Origin: Macrostomum hystrix
Taxonomy: Eukaryota > Platyhelminthes > Macrostomidae
NCBI GenBank assembly: GCA_950097015.1
Contig: CATNEN010000029.1
Coordinates: forward strand, 744,001 to 808,000
DNA length: 64,000 nucleotides
Direction: 5' to 3'
Below the pieces are notes generated by a model. It worked only from the letters and a program-made list of their open reading frames with translations, made no database searches and was not told the origin of the DNA. Position numbers and translations under genes: made by a program. The number at the start of each line of letters is the position of its first letter. The stretch's first letter is position 1. This document shows positions 10,786 to 22,500 of the stretch, piece by piece.

Positions 10786-11585
10786 GGATGCTCTTGTACA
10801 TCGGTGAGTCCACGAAAGGGTAATAAGGATGAGATCTTACAGAGTTAACATGCGGCTTGAAGGAGCGGATCTTGGCCTAACAGTTTTTTGCGCTTGATGC
10901 AGCCTGAAGTATTTGCCCAGTCAATTTGAGCAATGAACGAAGGCGACTGTTATCGTCGAGTGGCTGGTTTAAGAAGCAAAAGCATGGCCCTTCTAGTTGT
11001 GTGCCCTCACCGCACACACTCATTTCTCTCATGAGTGTGTGCTTCAATTGGCGGCTTTGCTTACTTAGTCGGCTGGCTAATCTTTGTGATGTTTGCTAAC
11101 AGCCACTTCATTTTCGTGGTGTGGCGGCGAGGCTTCAGTGAGAAAATTATCATAGTAAGAGCACAGTTTGTTGTCAGCAAACTAACTTGTAGATAAAAGT
11201 ACATTCCAACAATCTCATTTGTATAAGGGGAATGGCCGACGCTCGCTTTGCATTCGTGCAGCGTGTTTCCAAACTATCTTCATATTTAAAGCATCACTGA
11301 ACAGTTTAGCCTGAACGCATTTTGCGAAAACAAAGTAAAAGTTTGGAAGTAAAAGTGAAAGTTAAGGACTCTTAATTTTTTACGTAACGAGAAGTGTACT
11401 TATATGAGTTGAAAGTCTTTAATAAAATAGTAAAACTTTTTATTTTTATCGTATCGAATAGATCTCGAAAAAAAACAATAAACGTATATCTAGTGGGCTC
11501 TTAACAATGTGTGTAACTAGACAATGTAACAAGAACTGCAGCTGCTTTACTAATTATTATTCATCTTCATCATTTCCCTCCCATA

Positions 11586-12828
11586 GCCTGCACCCACCTC
11601 CTCACTTTCTGCCTGCTGCCTTGCACCCGCCTCCTCACTTTTTGCCTGCTGCCCTGCACCCGCCTCCTCACTTTCTGCCTTGCCCTGCACCCGACTCCTC
11701 ACTTTCTGCCTTGCCCTGCACCCACCTCCTCACTTTCTGCCTTGCCTTGCACCCGCCTCCTCACTTTCTGCCTTGCCCTGCACCCACCTCCTCACTTTCT
11801 GCCTGCTGCCTTGCACCCGCCTCCTCACTTTTTGCCTGCTGCCTTGCACCCGCCTCCTCACTTTCTGCCTTGCCCTGCACCCGCCTCCTCACTTTCTGCC
11901 TTGCCCTGCACCCACCTCCTCACTTTCTGCCTTGCCTTGCACCCGCCTCCTCACTTTCTGCCTTGCCCTGCACCCACCACCTCACTTTCTGCCTTGCCCT
12001 GCACCCGCCTCCTCACTTTCTGCCTTGCCCTGCACCCACCTCCTCACTTTCTGCCTTGCCTTGCACCCGCCTCCTCACTTTCTGCCTTGCCCTGCACCCA
12101 CCTCCTCACTTTCTGCCTGCTGCCTTGCACCCGCCTCCTCACTTTTTGCCTGCTGCCTTGCACCCGCCTCCTCACTTTCTGCCTTGCCCTGCACCCGCCT
12201 CCTCACTTTCTGCCTTGCCCTGCACCCACCTCCTCACTTTCTGCCTTGCCTTGCACCCGCCTCCTCACTTTCTGCCTTGCCCTGCACCCACCTCCTCACT
12301 TTCTGCCTTGCCCTGCACCCGCCTCCTCACTTTCTGCCTTGCCCTGCACCCACCTCCTCACTTTCTGCCTTGCCTTGCACCCGCCTCCTCACTTTCTGCC
12401 TTGCCCTGCACCCACCTCCTCACTTTCTGCCTTGCCCTGCACCCACCTCCTCACTTTCTGCCTGCTGCCTTGCACCCGCCTCCTCACTTTTTGCCTGCTG
12501 CCTTGCACCCGCCTTCTCACCTTCTGCCTGCTGCCTTGCACCCGCCTCCTCACTTTTTGCCTGCTGCCTTGCACCCACCTCCTCACTTTCTGCCTTGCCT
12601 TGCACCCGCCTCCTCACTTTCTGCCTTGCCCTGCACCCACCTCCTCACTTTCTGCCTTGCCCTGCACCCACCACCTCACTTTCTGCCTGCTGCCCTGCAA
12701 CCACCTCCTCACTTTCTGCCTGCTGCCCTGCAACCACCTCACTTTCTGCCTGCTGCCCTGCAACCACCTCACTTTCTGCCTGCTGCCCTGCAACCACCTC
12801 CTCACATTCTGCCTTGACCTGCACTAAG
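11586..12828. repeat. Minisatellite, 31/33-bp units
   Basis: Roughly 40 units containing CACCTCCTCACTTTCTGCC followed by either TTGCCCTGCACC (31 bp) or TGCTGCCTTGCACC (33 bp). Three overlapping plus-strand ORFs of 361-436 codons arise because no stop codon occurs in any plus frame of the unit. It is intergenic, about 750 bp beyond the 3' end of the nucleotidase gene. Confidence 0.95.
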
Positions 12829-13367
12829 ACATAATGAAAAATATTTTTTTTAATTGGCAGAAACATATATTTACAGTATGGGTAAAACAATTTGGGGTAT
12901 TAATGAGTGACAGCTGAAGATACGTCAGATTAGAAAATTAACAAAAGAGGTTTCCAGCTGTCCATGCGAAACAACCCCGTATGAAAACAATTGAATCGAA
13001 CTGAAGCAAGTGACAAATTATAATGTTGCTAATTGTTGAGATTGGGCAAAAGGCAGCGGTGGTACTGAAGGAGGCGAAGCAACAGTCAATGGCAGGTTCA
13101 CGAGAAAAGTAAACATGGTTTAAAACTTGTGTACAAATCCAACAAAATATTTAAAGATTATTAATTCAAAAGCACAAAAAAGCTTTTAAAGACTGCAGAA
13201 CGTCTAAACACTGATACTTTGAGAAAACACTAAACCATCTATCTATTAGGTTCTTTTTTAATTACTCCAAAATTAGAAAATTAGGGTCAAAGTAATGCAA
13301 AAAGCACAGTTTTTTAATTAGAAGCGAAGGGCCCTACTGACTGGCCGCTTAACCAGACGATCTGAGC

Positions 13368-13460
13368 ATCTGAGGGACTGACTGCTCAATCTGAGCATCT
13401 AAGAAACTGCCTGCTTAATCTGAGGATCTGAGGGACTGACTGCTCAACCGTAGGATATTG
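13368..13460. repeat. Short tandem repeat of about 29 bp, three copies
   Basis: Three imperfect units containing TCTGAGCATCTGAGGGACTG. It lies about 120 bp beyond the stop codon of the nucleotidase gene, possibly in its 3' UTR. 12830-13365 is AT-rich with no feature. Confidence 0.6.
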
Positions 13461-13580
13461 AAGGATGGCTTGCCATTTCGTTATCATTGGTTTAAAGTAC
13501 AGACAAAGTACATTATCAGGAAAGAAATCACAGTAACTATCGAGTAGTGTGCACCGATTCAACCAGCTTCAACAAGCAGC

Positions 13581-16500
13581 TTAAGAAGTTACGGCATCCA
13601 AAACAGCCAGCGGCACGCACAGCGTGGAGTCCTCCAGGCAGACAATATCGAAGCTGTTGGCGTAGCCGGCCAGCCGGTCGTCAACCCGGTCATTCAGGAA
13701 GCCAACCGTGAGCACGTGATCCGCCTTGCAACCCTCGGACATGCGCAGGTCGCCCATTGTGTCGCCCATTAGGAGGATGTTGCGTCGTTCGGCGGACGCC
13801 AGGTCGTCCGTATCGCCAGCGGCGAAGGCGGAGAAGCGTTTGTTGAAGGTGTGAATCAGAGGCTCAGAGAATCCGCGAAGTACACCCTGAAATGCAGAAA
13901 CAGACATGTGAATAAACTCGAAGAACTTGAAAAAACTTTGGATCCTTTCACAATGTCTGTTATGATATTTACATGAACTTTTTTCCTAGAATGCATCCGA
14001 TATGGGATGTTTTTGTTAAGAATACATCCCCTCTGGGATGCGTTTCCTAGAAAACATTCTCTCAAGGAACTTTCCTCTCGAATGCTTATGACCTGATAAA
14101 AGCGAAAAGTCTCACAAAGCTTGCGGACTATTTAAAGCAACAAAGCGGAGAGCTGACCTGGTCATTGTAAAGCATAAAATTGCTGACCACTCGAATCAGC
14201 CGACCGCGAATGTCGAAGTGCACTAGAATCTCTTCGATGATGTCGCCAATGCCGGCAGAGAAGATCAGGCATGGAATGTTGAGCTCAACAATGCGGTCAA
14301 AGAAGTGATGCCAGCCGTCTCTGAGAATGAGCAGATTCAATGTGACAAGGTGTCTGGGTTAAGATTCATACTTTCTCGTGTCTCATCTCTCTCTTATGTC
14401 TTACCCCTCCCAGTATCTCATCTCTCTCCACGTCCCATCTCTCCCTGTGTCTCATCTATCCCCCCTGTCTTATCTATTGTTGTGTCTCATATATCTCCCT
14501 GTCTTATCTATTGTTGTGTCTCATCTATCTCCCTGTCTTATCTATTGTTGTGTCTCATATATCTCCCTGTCTTATCTATTGTTGTGTCTCATCTATCTCC
14601 CTGTCTTATCTATTGTTGTGTCTCATCTATCTCCCTGTCTTGTATATTGTTGTGTCTCATCTATCTCCCTGTCTTATCTATTGTTGTGTCTCATCTATCT
14701 CCCTGTCTTATCTATTGTTGTGTCTCATCTATCTCCCTGTCTTATCTATTGTTGTGTCTCATCTATCTCCCTGTCTTATCTATTGTTGTGTCTCATCTAT
14801 CTCCCTGTCTTATCTATTGTTGTGTCTCATCTATCTCCCTGTCTTATCTATTGTTGTGTCTCATCTATCTCCCCTGTCTTATCTATTGTTGTGTCTCATC
14901 TATCTCCCTGTCTTATCTATTGTTGTGTCTCATCTATCTCCCTGTCTTGTATATTGTTGTGTCTCATCTATCTCCCTGTCTTATCTATTGTTGTGTCTCA
15001 TCTATCTCCCTGTCTTATCTATTGTTGTGTCTCATCTATCTCCCTGTCTTATCTATTGTTGTGTCTCATCTATCTCCCTGTCTTATCTATTGTTGTGTCT
15101 CATCTATCTCCCTGTCTTGTATATTGTTGTGTCTCATCTATCTCCCTGTCTTGTATATTGTTGTGTCTCATCTATCCCCCATGTCTTATCTATTGTTGTG
15201 TCTCATCTATCTCCCTGTCTTATCTATTGTTGTGTCTCATCTATCTCCCTGTCTTATCTATTGTTGTGTCTCATCTATCTCCCTGTCTTATCTAATGTTG
15301 TGTCTCATCTATCTCCCTGTCTTATCTATTGTTGTGTCTCATCTATCTCCCTGTCTTATCTATTGTTGTGTCTCATCTATCTCCCTGTCTTATCTATTGT
15401 TGTGTCTCATCTATCTCCCTGTCTTGTATATTGTTGTGTCTCATCTATCTCCCTGTCTTATCTATTGTTGTGTCTCATCTATCTCCCTGTCTTATCTATT
15501 GTTGTGTCTCATCTATCTCCCTGTCTTATCTATTGTTGTGTCTCATCTATCTCCCCTGTCTTGTATATTGTTGTGTCTCATCTATCTCCCTGTCTTATCT
15601 ATTGTTGTGTCTCATCTATCTCCCTGTCTTATCTATTGTTGTGTCTCATCTATCTCCCCTGTCTTGTAAATTGTTGTGTCTCATCTATCTCCCTGTCTTA
15701 TCTATTGTTGTGTCTCATCTATCTCCCTGTCTTGTATATTGTCGTGTCTCATCTATCTCCCTGTCTTGTATATTGTTGTGTCTCATCTATCTCCCTGTCT
15801 TATCTATTGTTGTGTCTCATCTATCTCCCTGTCTTATCTATTGTTGTGTCTCATCTATCCCCCTGTCTTATCTATTGTTGTGTCTCATCTATCTCCCTGT
15901 CTTATCTATTGTTGTGTCTCATCTATCTCCCTGTCTTATCTATTGTTGTGTCTCATCTATCTCCCCTGTCTTGTATATTGTTGTGTCTCATCTATCTCCC
16001 TGTCTTATCTATTGTTGTGTCTCATCTATCTCCCTGTCTTATCTATTGTTGTGTCTCATCTATCTCCCTGTCTTATCTATTGTTGTGTCTCATCTATCTC
16101 CCTGTCTTATCTATTGTTGTGTCTCATCTATCTCCCCTGTCTTGTATATTGTTGTGTCTCATCTATCTCCCTGTCTTATCTATTGTTGTGTCTCATCTAT
16201 CTCCCTGTCTTATCTATTGTTGTGTCTCATCTATCTCCCTGTCTTATCTATTGTTGTGTCTCATCTATCTCCCTGTCTTATCTATTGTTGTGTCTCATCT
16301 ATCTCCCTGTCTTATCTATTGTTGTGTCTCATCTATCTCCCTGTCTTATCTATTGTTGTGTCTCATCTATCTCCCTGTCTTATCTATTGTTGTGTCTCAT
16401 CTATCTCCCCTGTCTTATCTATTGTTGTGTCTCATCTATCTCCCTGTCTTATCTATTGTTGTGTCACATCTATCTCCCTGTCTTATCTATTGTTGTGTCT

Positions 16501-19500
16501 CATCTATCTCCCTGTCTTATCTATTGTTGTGTCTCATCTATCTCCCTGTCTTATCTATTGTTGTGTCTCATCTATCTCCCTGTCTTATCTATTGTTGTGT
16601 CTCATCTATCTCCCCTGTCTTATCTATTGTTGTGTCTCATCTATCTCCCCTGTCTTATCTATTGTTGTGTCTCATCTATCTCCCTGTCTTGTATATTGTT
16701 GTGTCTCATATATCTCCCTGTCTTGTATATTGTTGTGTCTCATCTATCTCCCTGTCTTATCTATTGTTGTGTCTCATCTATCCCCCATGTCTTATCTATT
16801 GTTGTGTCTCATCTATCTCCCTGTCTTGTATATTGTTGTGTCTCATCTATCCCCCATGTCTTATCTATTGTTGTGTCTCATCTATCTCCCTGTCTTGTAT
16901 ATTGTTGTGTCTCATCTATCCCCCATGTCTTATCTATTGTTGTGTCTCATCCATCTCCCTGTCTTGTATATTGTTGTGTCTCATCTATCTCCCTGTCTTA
17001 TCTATTGTTGTGTCTCATCGATCTCCCTGTCTTGTATATTGTTGTGTCTCATCTATCTCCCTGTCTTATCTATTGTTGTGTCTCATCTATCTCCCTGTCT
17101 TGTATATTGTTGTGTCTCATCTATCTCCCTGTCTTATCTATTGTTGTGTCTCATCTATCCCCCCTGTCTTATCTATTGTTGTGTCTCATATATCTCCCTG
17201 TCTTATCTATTGTTGTGTCTCATCTATCTCCCTGTCTTGTATATTGTTGTGTCTCATCTATCTCCCTGTCTTATCTATTGTTGTGTCTCATCTATCTCCC
17301 TGTCTTATCTATTGTTGTGTCTCATCTATCTCCCTGTCTTATCTATTGTTGTGTCTCATCTATCTCCCTGTCTTATCTATTGTTGTGTCTCATCTATCTC
17401 CCTGTCTTATCTATTGTTGTGTCTCATCTATCTCCCTGTCTTATCTATTGTTGTGTCTCATCTATCTCCCCTGTCTTATCTATTGTTGTGTCTCATCTAT
17501 CTCCCTGTCTTATCTATTGTTGTGTCTCATCTATCTCCCTGTCTTGTATATTGTTGTGTCTCATCTATCTCCCTGTCTTATCTATTGTTGTGTCTCATCT
17601 ATCTCCCTGTCTTATCTATTGTTGTGTCTCATCTATCTCCCTGTCTTATCTATTGTTGTGTCTCATCTATCTCCCTGTCTTATCTATTGTTGTGTCTCAT
17701 CTATCTCCCTGTCTTATCTATTGTTGTGTCTCATCTATCTCCCTGTCTTGTATATTGTTGTGTCTCATCTATCCCCCCTGTCTTATCTATTGTTGTGTCT
17801 CATCTATCTCCCTGTCTTATCTATTGTTGTGTCTCATCTATCTCCCTGTCTTATCTATTGTTGTGTCTCATCTATCTCCCTGTCTTATCTAATGTTGTGT
17901 CTCATCTATCTCCCTGTCTTATCTATTGTTGTGTCTCATCTATCTCCCTGTCTTATCTATTGTTGTGTCTCATCTATCTCCCTGTCTTATCTATTGTTGT
18001 GTCTCATCTATCTCCCTGTCTTGTATATTGTTGTGTCTCATCTATCTCCCTGTCTTATCTATTGTTGTGTCTCATCTATCTCCCTGTCTTATCTATTGTT
18101 GTGTCTCATCTATCTCCCTGTCTTATCTATTGTTGTGTCTCATCTATCTCCCCTGTCTTGTATATTGTTGTGTCTCATCTATCTCCCTGTCTTATCTATT
18201 GTTGTGTCTCATCTATCTCCCTGTCTTATCTATTGTTGTGTCTCATCTATCTCCCCTGTCTTGTATATTGTTGTGTCTCATCTATCTCCCTGTCTTATCT
18301 ATTGTTGTGTCTCATCTATCTCCCTGTCTTGTATATTGTCGTGTCTCATCTATCTCCCTGTCTTGTATATTGTTGTGTCTCATCTATCTCCCTGTCTTAT
18401 CTATTGTTGTGTCTCATCTATCTCCCTGTCTTATCTATTGTTGTGTCTCATCTATCCCCCTGTCTTATCTATTGTTGTGTCTCATCTATCTCCCTGTCTT
18501 ATCTATTGTTGTGTCTCATCTATCTCCCTGTCTTATCTATTGTTGTGTCTCATCTATCTCCCCTGTCTTGTATATTGTTGTGTCTCATCTATCTCCCTGT
18601 CTTATCTATTGTTGTGTCTCATCTATCTCCCTGTCTTATCTATTGTTGTGTCTCATCTATCTCCCTGTCTTATCTATTGTTGTGTCTCATCTATCTCCCT
18701 GTCTTATCTATTGTTGTGTCTCATCTATCTCCCTGTCTTATCTATTGTTGTGTCTCATCTATCTCCCTGTCTTATCTATTGTTGTGTCTCATCTATCTCC
18801 CCTGTCTTGTATATTGTTGTGTCTCATCTATCTCCCTGTCTTATCTATTGTTGTGTCTCATCTATCTCCCTGTCTTATCTATTGTTGTGTCTCATCTATC
18901 TCCCTGTCTTATCTATTGTTGTGTCTCATCTATCTCCCTGTCTTATCTATTGTTGTGTCTCATCTATCTCCCTGTCTTATCTATTGTTGTGTCTCATCTA
19001 TCCCCCCTGTCTTATCTATTGTTGTGTCTCATCTATCTCCCTGTCTTATCTATTGTTGTGTCTCATCTATCTCCCTGTCTTATCTATTGTTGTGTCTCAT
19101 CTATCTCCCTGTCTTATCTAATGTTGTGTCTCATCTATCTCCCTGTCTTATCTATTGTTGTGTCTCATCTATCTCCCTGTCTTATCTATTGTTGTGTCTC
19201 ATCTATCTCCCTGTCTTATCTATTGTTGTGTCTCATCTATCTCCCTGTCTTATCTATTGTTGTGTCTCATCTATCTCCCTGTCTTATCTATTGTTGTGTC
19301 TCATCTATCTCCCCTGTCTTATCTATTGTTGTGTCTCATCTATCTCCCTGTCTTGTATATTGTTGTGTCTCATATATCTCCCTGTCTTGTATATTGTTGT
19401 GTCTCATCTATCTCCCTGTCTTATCTATTGTTGTGTCTCATCTATCCCCCATGTCTTATCTATTGTTGTGTCTCATCTATCTCCCTGTCTTGTATATTGT

Positions 19501-22500
19501 TGTGTCTCATCTATCCCCCATGTCTTATCTATTGTTGTGTCTCATCTATCTCCCTGTCTTGTATATTGTTGTGTCTCATCTATCCCCCATGTCTTATCTA
19601 TTGTTGTGTCTCATCTATCTCCCTGTCTTGTATATTGTTGTGTCTCATCTATCTCCCTGTCTTATCTATTGTTGTGTCTCATCTATCTCCCTGTCTTGTA
19701 TATTGTTGTGTCTCATCTATCTCCCTGTCTTATCTATTGTTGTGTCTCATCTATCTCCCTGTCTTGTATATTGTTGTGTCTCATCTATCTCCCTGTCTTA
19801 TCTATTGTTGTGTCTCATCTATCCCCCCTGTCTTATCTATTGTTGTGTCTCATATATCTCCCTGTCTTATCTATTGTTGTGTCTCATCTATCTCCCTGTC
19901 TTGTATATTGTTGTGTCTCATCTATCTCCCTGTCTTATCTATTGTTGTGTCTCATCTATCTCCCTGTCTTATCTATTGTTGTGTCTCATCTATCTCCCCT
20001 GTCTTATCTATTGTTGTGTCTCATCTATCTCCCTGTCTTATCTATTGTTGTGTCTCATCTATCTCCCTGTCTTATCTATTGTTGTGTCTCATCTATCTCC
20101 CCTGTCTTATCTATTGTTGTGTCTCATCTATCTCCCTGTCTTATCTATTGTTGTGTCTCATCTATCTCCCTGTCTTGTATATTGTTGTGTCTCATCTATC
20201 TCCCTGTCTTATCTATTGTTGTGTCTCATCTATCCCCCCTGTCTTATCTATTGTTGTGTCTCATCTATCTCCCTGTCTTATCTATTGTTGTGTCTCATCT
20301 ATCTCCCTGTCTTGTATATTGTTGTGTCTCATCTATCTCCCTGTCTTATCTATTGTTGTGTCTCATCTATCTCCCTGTCTTATCTATTGTTGTGTCTCAT
20401 CTATCTCCCTGTCTTATCTATTGTTGTGTCTCATCTATCTCCCTGTCTTATCTATTGTTGTGTCTCATCTATCTCCCTGTCTTATCTATTGTTGTGTCTC
20501 ATCTATCTCCCCTGTCTTGTATATTGTTGTGTCTCATCTATCTCCCTGTCTTATCTATTGTTGTGTCTCATCTATCTCCCTGTCTTATCTATTGTTGTGT
20601 CTCATCTATCTCCCTGTCTTATCTATTGTTGTGTCTCATCTATCTCCCTGTCTTATCTATTGTTGTGTCTCATCTATCTCCCTGTCTTATCTATTGTTGT
20701 GTCTCATCTATCCCCCCTGTCTTATCTATTGTTGTGTCTCATCTATCTCCCTGTCTTATCTATTGTTGTGTCTCATCTATCTCCCTGTCTTATCTATTGT
20801 TGTGTCTCATCTATCTCCCTGTCTTATCTAATGTTGTGTCTCATCTATCTCCCTGTCTTATCTATTGTTGTGTCTCATCTATCTCCCTGTCTTATCTATT
20901 GTTGTGTCTCATCTATCTCCCTGTCTTATCTATTGTTGTGTCTCATCTATCTCCCTGTCTTATCTATTGTTGTGTCTCATCTATCTCCCCTGTCTTATCT
21001 ATTGTTGTGTCTCATCTATCTCCCCTGTCTTATCTATTGTTGTGTCTCATCTATCTCCCTGTCTTGTATATTGTTGTGTCTCATATATCTCCCTGTCTTG
21101 TATATTGTTGTGTCTCATCTATCTCCCTGTCTTATCTATTGTTGTGTCTCATCTATCCCCCATGTCTTATCTATTGTTGTGTCTCATCTATCTCCCTGTC
21201 TTGTATATTGTTGTGTCTCATCTATCCCCCATGTCTTATCTATTGTTGTGTCTCATCTATCTCCCTGTCTTGTATATTGTTGTGTCTCATCTATCTCCCT
21301 GTCTTATCTATTGTTGTGTCTCATCTATCTCCCTGTCTTGTATATTGTTGTGTCTCATCTATCTCCCTGTCTTATCTATTGTTGTGTCTCATCTATCTCC
21401 CTGTCTTGTATATTGTTGTGTCTCATCTATCTCCCTGTCTTATCTATTGTTGTGTCTCATCTATCCCCCCTGTCTTATCTATTGTTGTGTCTCATATATC
21501 TCCCTGTCTTATCTATTGTTGTGTCTCATCTATCTCCCTGTCTTATCTATTGTTGTGTCTCATCTATCTCCCCTGTCTTGTATATTGTTGTGTCTCATCT
21601 ATCTCCCTGTCTTATCTATTGTTGTGTCTCATCTATCTCCCTGTCTTATCTATTGTTGTGTCTCATCTATCTCCCTGTCTTATCTATTGTTGTGTCTCAT
21701 CTATCTCCCTGTCTTATCTATTGTTGTGTCTCATCTATCTCCCCTGTCTTGTATATTGTTGTGTCTCATCTATCTCCCTGTCTTATCTATTGTTGTGTCT
21801 CATCTATCTCCCTGTCTTATCTATTGTTGTGTCTCATCTATCTCCCTGTCTTATCTATTGTTGTGTCTCATCTATCTCCCTGTCTTATCTATTGTTGTGT
21901 CTCATCTATCTCCCTGTCTTATCTATTGTTGTGTCTCATCTATCCCCCCTGTCTTATCTATTGTTGTGTCTCATCTATCTCCCTGTCTTATCTATTGTTG
22001 TGTCTCATCTATCTCCCTGTCTTATCTATTGTTGTGTCTCATCTATCTCCCTGTCTTATCTAATGTTGTGTCTCATCTATCTCCCTGTCTTATCTATTGT
22101 TGTGTCTCATCTATCTCCCTGTCTTATCTATTGTTGTGTCTCATCTATCTCCCTGTCTTATCTATTGTTGTGTCTCATCTATCTCCCTGTCTTATCTATT
22201 GTTGTGTCTCATCTATCTCCCTGTCTTATCTATTGTTGTGTCTCATCTATCTCCCCTGTCTTATCTATTGTTGTGTCTCATCTATCTCCCCTGTCTTATC
22301 TATTGTTGTGTCTCATCTATCTCCCTGTCTTGTATATTGTTGTGTCTCATATATCTCCCTGTCTTGTATATTGTTGTGTCTCATCTATCTCCCTGTCTTA
22401 TCTATTGTTGTGTCTCATCTATCCCCCATGTCTTATCTATTGTTGTGTCTCATCTATCCCCCCTGTCTTATCTATTGTTGTGTCTCATCTATCTCCCTGT

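Noticed and set aside
11507-12834. Three overlapping plus-strand ORFs of 361-436 codons
   Set aside because: 31/33-bp minisatellite artefact.
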